A DNA stretch of 64,000 bases from Prevotella sp. (lineage in GTDB: Bacteria > Bacteroidota > Bacteroidia > Bacteroidales > Bacteroidaceae). The DNA is taken from positions 50,991 to 114,990 of the forward strand of contig JAEEXN010000002.1 in the NCBI GenBank assembly GCA_016291595.1. The letters are read 5' to 3'. The notes below the pieces were generated by a model that saw only the letters and a program-made list of their open reading frames with translations, searched no databases and was not told where the DNA came from. Position 1 is the first letter of the stretch. Each line of letters opens with the position of its first letter. Made by a program: the position numbers and the translations under genes. Positions 60,617-64,000 of the stretch are shown here, in pieces.

Positions 60617-62437
60617 ATGAAAAAGCTATTTTATTCATTATTTGCCCTGGCTATGACAGCCATGACATTCACCGCCTGTGAGGATGTTCCGGCTCCTTAC
60701 GACCTGCCGACAGAAAACAAAGGCGGCGAACCCGGTGAGAGCGTAGAGCCTACGGGAACAGGAACGGAGGCAGACCCGTTCAACATTGCGGCCATCAACA
60801 GCTACACCAAGAACCTTGCCTCTGGCGAGAAGAGCACCGAGAACCTCTACTTCAAAGGAAAAGTCGTTTCTATCAAGGAGAACTTCGACTATGTGAACGA
60901 CAAAGGCCAGAAGTTCGGCAATGCCACCTTCTACATCTCTGACGACGGCACAGCAAAAGACCAGTTCTACTGCTATCGCGTGAAATACCTCGGCAACAAG
61001 ACTTACACAAGCGGTACCCTGCTCAATGTGGGCGACGAAGTGATCATCTGCGGTATTGTGACGAACTACAACAGCACACTGGAGACCGATGCCAACAATG
61101 CATACGTCTACTCGCTTAATGGTGAGACTGGCGGTGGCGGCGACGAGCCTGCAACCACCTATGGCTCAGCAGACAATCCCATCACCGTAGCTAAGGCTCT
61201 GGAGTATATTAATGCACTGGCCGACAACGGGCAGAGCCAGGAATACGCCTACGTGAAGGGAAAGATCGTAAAGATTGAGACCAGCGACGAGAACATCGCC
61301 AAGTACAAGAACATCGACTATATCATCTCCGACGATGGTACCGACAAGAACACCGTCAAAGTGTTCCGCGGCAAGAACCTCAACAACACCGACTTCACCA
61401 AGGCCGGCGAGATTAACGTAGGCGACGAGGTGGTTGTGTACGGTCAGTTCCTCAAATACGTCAAGGACGGTAACACCACTCCTGAACTTGCACAAGGCAA
61501 CTACCTCATCTCTGTGAAGGCTGGCGGAGGCGGTGGCGGAGGCCAGACCGGAACGATGGGCACAAAGGACAATCCTATTACCGTTGCCAAGGCCCTTGAG
61601 TACATCAACGCCCTGGCTGACAATGGCAAGACTGATGAGTACGCCTACGTGAAAGGTAAGATTGCGAAGATTCAAACCACTGACGAGAACATCGCCAAGT
61701 ACAAGAACATCGACTACCTCATCTCCGACGATGGCACCGAGAATAACACCGTCAAAGTGTTCCGCGGTAAGAACCTCAACAACACCGACTTCACGAAGGC
61801 TGGTGAGATTAACGTGGGCGACGAGGTGGTTGTCTACGGTCAGTTGCTGAAATACGTCTCCAATGGCGTTACCACTCCTGAGATTAACCAGGGCAACTAC
61901 CTGGTATCCCTCAATGGCGGCGGCTCAGGCGGCGGTGGCGGCAGCGATACTGAGACTGGCGACAATGGCGACTTTGAGAAATGGGCCGATGGTGCTCCCA
62001 CCAACTGGAAGACTGCTTCGTCGGCTGGTAACGCGACACTCGAGCAGAGTACCGTTGCCCATGGCGGCAGCTACTCGGTGAAAGTGGGTGGCGCAAATTC
62101 CAACAAGCGCCTGGGCTACAAGGAGATGAAGCTGAAGGCCGGCGAATACACCTTGAAGTTCTATGCTAAGGCAGCTGACACAGAAGCAGCTGTATGTCCG
62201 GGCTATGTGCCTGTGACCGACGGCAGCGTGGGCAGCTATGTCTATCAGAAAGGCAGCGATGGCAAGAGCCTCTATACAAATGTCAGCAATAACGGATGGA
62301 CAGAGGTTACCTTTACCTTCACACTGACCGATGACGGCACCTACTGCATTGTCATCATGAACTCAAAGAGTCCCGGTAAGGACGTGCTCATCGACGATGT
62401 GACCCTCACCACCGGCAGCACGAAGGTGATTAAATAG
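60617..62437 (+). CDS. Lipoprotein with three OB-like modules and a C-terminal jelly-roll domain
   Basis: 606 residues from MKKLFYSLFALAMTAMTFTAC (lipobox FTAC), the ORF track starting nine codons early. Three DUF6359-like modules follow near residues 45-175, 183-314 and 315-440, each with YVKGKI, a YxISDDG strand and VGDEVVVYG. Modules two and three are almost identical (132-residue period) and are joined by Gly-rich linkers (GGGGGGG, GGGSGGGGG). Residues 455-606 form a CBM-like/galactose-binding domain (NGDFEKWADGAPTNWKTASS, VLIDDVTLT). Likely a surface adhesin or binding protein of the receptor operon. Confidence 0.75.
   Translation: MKKLFYSLFALAMTAMTFTACEDVPAPYDLPTENKGGEPGESVEPTGTGTEADPFNIAAINSYTKNLASGEKSTENLYFKGKVVSIKENFDYVNDKGQKFGNATFYISDDGTAKDQFYCYRVKYLGNKTYTSGTLLNVGDEVIICGIVTNYNSTLETDANNAYVYSLNGETGGGGDEPATTYGSADNPITVAKALEYINALADNGQSQEYAYVKGKIVKIETSDENIAKYKNIDYIISDDGTDKNTVKVFRGKNLNNTDFTKAGEINVGDEVVVYGQFLKYVKDGNTTPELAQGNYLISVKAGGGGGGGQTGTMGTKDNPITVAKALEYINALADNGKTDEYAYVKGKIAKIQTTDENIAKYKNIDYLISDDGTENNTVKVFRGKNLNNTDFTKAGEINVGDEVVVYGQLLKYVSNGVTTPEINQGNYLVSLNGGGSGGGGGSDTETGDNGDFEKWADGAPTNWKTASSAGNATLEQSTVAHGGSYSVKVGGANSNKRLGYKEMKLKAGEYTLKFYAKAADTEAAVCPGYVPVTDGSVGSYVYQKGSDGKSLYTNVSNNGWTEVTFTFTLTDDGTYCIVIMNSKSPGKDVLIDDVTLTTGSTKVIK
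61163..61936 (+). repeat. Tandem duplication of a 396-bp module inside the lipoprotein gene
   Basis: Units begin at 61163 (GSADNPITVAKALEY) and 61559 (GTKDNPITVAKALEY), 396 bp apart. The encoded modules differ at only a few positions (for example KIETSDEN against KIQTTDEN), indicating a recent duplication or gene conversion. Confidence 0.9.
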
Positions 62438-62447
62438 TAATGAGTGA

Positions 62448-62515
62448 CAAGAGGTGAGAGACGGGCTTTTCTGACTACAAATACCGTTAGCAGAGGCCGT
62501 TCTCCCACCTCTTCT
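62448..62515 (+). terminator. Possible terminator hairpin after the receptor operon
   Basis: AAGAGGTGAGAGACGG can pair with CCGTTCTCCCACCTCTT with small bulges. There is no T-tract directly after it, so it may be Rho-dependent or only a protective stem. Confidence 0.4.
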
Positions 62516-62545
62516 CATCCCAAACTATAAAAAAAACACCAAAAT

Positions 62546-62588
62546 GTTTGGTGGGGTGCGGAATTCTTTGTAATTTTGCACCCCAAAC
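62546..62588 (+). promoter_or_regulatory. Inverted repeat spanning the rpmE2 promoter (possible operator)
   Basis: GTTTGGTGGGGTGC (62546-62559) and GCACCCCAAAC (62578-62588) are inverted copies apart from a TGG insertion in the left arm. The right arm covers the end of the -7 box and the start site, the left arm the -33 element, so a repressor bound here would block transcription. Confidence 0.5.
62547..62578 (+). promoter_or_regulatory. Promoter of rpmE2
   Basis: TTTG at 62547-62550, 20 bp, then TAATTTTG at 62571-62578: a complete consensus promoter about 45 bp before the start codon. Confidence 0.8.
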
Positions 62589-62628
62589 GTGTAAGAGCGT
62601 AATTAAACATTCAATATTTAAAACAAAA

Positions 62629-62883
62629 ATGAAAAAAGGTTTACATCCCGAAAACTATCGCCCCGTCGTGTTCAGAGACATGTCCAACGGCGATATGTTC
62701 CTCTCAAAGTCTACATGCAAGACATCAGAGACAGTAGAGTTTGAAGGCGAAACTTACCCAGTGGTAAAAGTAGAAATCTCCAGCAGCTCGCACCCCTTCT
62801 ATACCGGTAAGAGCAAGCTCGTCGACACCGCAGGTCGTGTTGATAAGTTCATGAGCCGCTACGGCAAGTCTCAGAAGAAGTAA
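62629..62883 (+). CDS. rpmE2: Ribosomal protein bL31, type B
   Basis: 84 residues from the ATG at 62629; the track start 27 codons upstream is not plausible because it lies before the promoter. [40 protein letters not shown] and [10 protein letters not shown] are characteristic of the type B (long, zinc-independent) form of large-subunit protein L31. The CxxC zinc motifs of the type A form are absent; only one Cys (STC) is seen. The type B protein often replaces the zinc form when zinc is scarce. Single-gene unit with its own promoter and terminator. Confidence 0.95.
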   Translation: MKKGLHPENYRPVVFRDMSNGDMFLSKSTCKTSETVEFEGETYPVVKVEISSSSHPFYTGKSKLVDTAGRVDKFMSRYGKSQKK

Positions 62884-62917
62884 GATATATATTTTCCACA
62901 AAGTAATAAAAACTCGG

Positions 62918-62963
62918 AAAGTGCGTCCTCGCGTAGTTGCATATGCGCCGGGACGCACTTTTT
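62918..62963 (+). terminator. Intrinsic terminator of rpmE2
   Basis: AAAGTGCGTCC pairs with GGACGCACTTT over a 22-nt loop and runs into TTTAA. Confidence 0.85.
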
Positions 62964-62989
62964 AATTCAACCACCAACACCATTAGCCT

Positions 62990-63910
62990 ATGAAACACCT
63001 TAGAATCCTTATCCCCCTGATTACCCTTTCTTTTGTCCTTGCTGCTTGTTCCAGCGACGATGACGACCCACAGCCTTCGGGCGGCAATACCGTTGTCAAC
63101 AACAATAAGAACAACGCGTCAGTACAACCCGAACTCGCCCGTCTGGAGTTTCCTAAGGTGAAGGGCGGAACCAGCGAAGTGATTATTCATGCTACAAAAG
63201 ACTATGGTATGACCTATGCATTGGAATGGGATCATAACAAAAAAGCACAAAGATGGACTTGTTTTGTGATTAATGCGAAAAACAGAGTAAAGAACTGGTC
63301 GCGCAACCAATGGGAAAGCACCAGTTGGGGAGGAGATCCTTTCCAAATAGACCCTAAAGTTCCTATCAATGAACAACCGCCTGTTTACAATGAGTTCAGC
63401 AAAAGCTACTATCCAGGCACAACAAATGTATACTATCAACGTGGCCACATATGCGCTTCTGAGGACCGAGTATACTCCAAAGAGGCTAATGAACAGACAT
63501 TCTATATGACCAATATGATGCCACAGATAGGCAATTTAAATGGTAAGATATGGCAGAAGATGGAAGACCGCGTCCGCAGTTGGGGAACTCAGAATGATAC
63601 CCTTTACGTATGTAAAGGAGGAACTATTGATGATAGTTTTAATATTATTGGTTATACCAAGAGCGGATTTATAGTTCCAAGATATTTCTTCATGGCCTTG
63701 CTTGCCAAAAATCAATATGGATATAAGGCCATCGCGTTTATAGCAGAACATTTAAATGAAGACCATAGCAAGGATAATCTTGCTGACTATGTTTACAGCA
63801 TAGATGATTTAGAGAAATTTACCGGCATCGACTTCTTCTGCAACCTGCCCGACGATGTTGAGGAGAAGGTGGAAAGCAATGTAGTAGCCAACGCCTGGGG
63901 ATTTAAGTAA
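62990..63910 (+). CDS. DNA/RNA non-specific endonuclease (NUC family) lipoprotein
   Basis: 306 residues. Signal peptide with lipobox LAAC followed by SSDDDD, an acidic sorting-like sequence of surface lipoproteins in Bacteroidetes. The nuclease domain has YYQRGHICASEDR (RGH with the catalytic His, replacing the usual DRGH with QRGH), EANEQTFYMTNMMPQ and GNLNGKIWQKMEDRVRS, where Asn and Glu bind Mg2+. Predicted to cut DNA and RNA outside the cell. It lies 27 bp past the rpmE2 terminator and near the receptor operon. No promoter was recognised. Confidence 0.88.
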   Translation: MKHLRILIPLITLSFVLAACSSDDDDPQPSGGNTVVNNNKNNASVQPELARLEFPKVKGGTSEVIIHATKDYGMTYALEWDHNKKAQRWTCFVINAKNRVKNWSRNQWESTSWGGDPFQIDPKVPINEQPPVYNEFSKSYYPGTTNVYYQRGHICASEDRVYSKEANEQTFYMTNMMPQIGNLNGKIWQKMEDRVRSWGTQNDTLYVCKGGTIDDSFNIIGYTKSGFIVPRYFFMALLAKNQYGYKAIAFIAEHLNEDHSKDNLADYVYSIDDLEKFTGIDFFCNLPDDVEEKVESNVVANAWGFK

Positions 63911-64000
63911 CGGTCCAGATAGTGTTGTAGTAATGCGGAGTTCATTACTAATTTAACGTGAGTTCGACGAATTCAGAATAATGCAAGCTGTGTGTCAGAA

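Noticed and set aside
63911-64000. Sequence after the NUC gene up to the window end
   Set aside because: No ORF, clear hairpin or promoter could be supported in these 90 bases.

Overview
The window reads as chromosomal DNA of a Bacteroidales bacterium, most likely Prevotella/Segatella or a close relative. The evidence is a tmRNA whose tag ends in ...GNNKYALAA, several promoters of the Bacteroidetes type (TTG or TTTG, about 20 bp, TAnnTTTG), a FimB/Mfa2-type fimbrial lipoprotein, paired OmpA-family proteins, a Wzi-family protein, DUF5689 and DUF4846 domains, and the lack of Shine-Dalgarno sequences. The species is not decided by the sequence alone.

Layout. 1-5000 is a housekeeping flank: an epimerase cut by the left edge, a FimB/Mfa2-like lipoprotein and ssrA (all minus strand), then two OmpA-family genes. 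5250-35130 is a long plus-strand surface-polysaccharide locus. It starts with its own promoter and a conserved head (Wza-like export lipoprotein, Wzc-like BY-kinase with a Gly-Tyr repeat tail, PHP-type phosphatase, membrane-anchored EEP enzyme). A second promoter and a structured leader then precede a tightly packed, AT-rich variable part: Wzx flippase, about a dozen glycosyltransferases, a CDP-glycerol synthase/glycerophosphotransferase pair, an EpsG-like polymerase and a Wzy-like polymerase fused to DUF4846. It ends in a Pgl-like set (acetyltransferase, GT4, phosphoglycosyltransferase, aminotransferase, 4,6-dehydratase) expected to make and load a UDP-diNAc-bacillosamine-type sugar.

35284-47892 is a second export/assembly set: a large multi-SLBB Wza-like protein, a Wzz-like protein without kinase, a Wzy-like polymerase, a second flippase, a GT-D-like protein, an O-acetyltransferase, further glycosyltransferases and a LicD-family phosphotransferase. 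At 47893-48397 there is a 505-bp non-coding stretch with a promoter, a candidate ~97-nt small RNA with an intrinsic terminator, and three consecutive short tandem-repeat arrays of 21-22 bp period. A second initiating phosphoglycosyltransferase follows. On the minus strand lies an aminotransferase-Wzi-lipoprotein operon.

52287-64000 is a more GC-rich flank: a secreted low-complexity Arg/Ser/Gly protein, a histidine phosphatase, then a cluster that looks suited to capturing extracellular nucleic acid (secreted EEP, uridine kinase, DUF308 membrane protein, TonB-dependent receptor-like protein, two lipoproteins with repeated OB-like modules, and a NUC-type endonuclease after rpmE2).

The most unusual items are the polymerase-DUF4846 fusion, the small RNA and the structured leader, and the recurrence at three separate intergenic places of degenerate tandem arrays with a 21-23 bp period but unrelated sequences. 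No CRISPR array, insertion sequence, phage gene or tRNA was seen.
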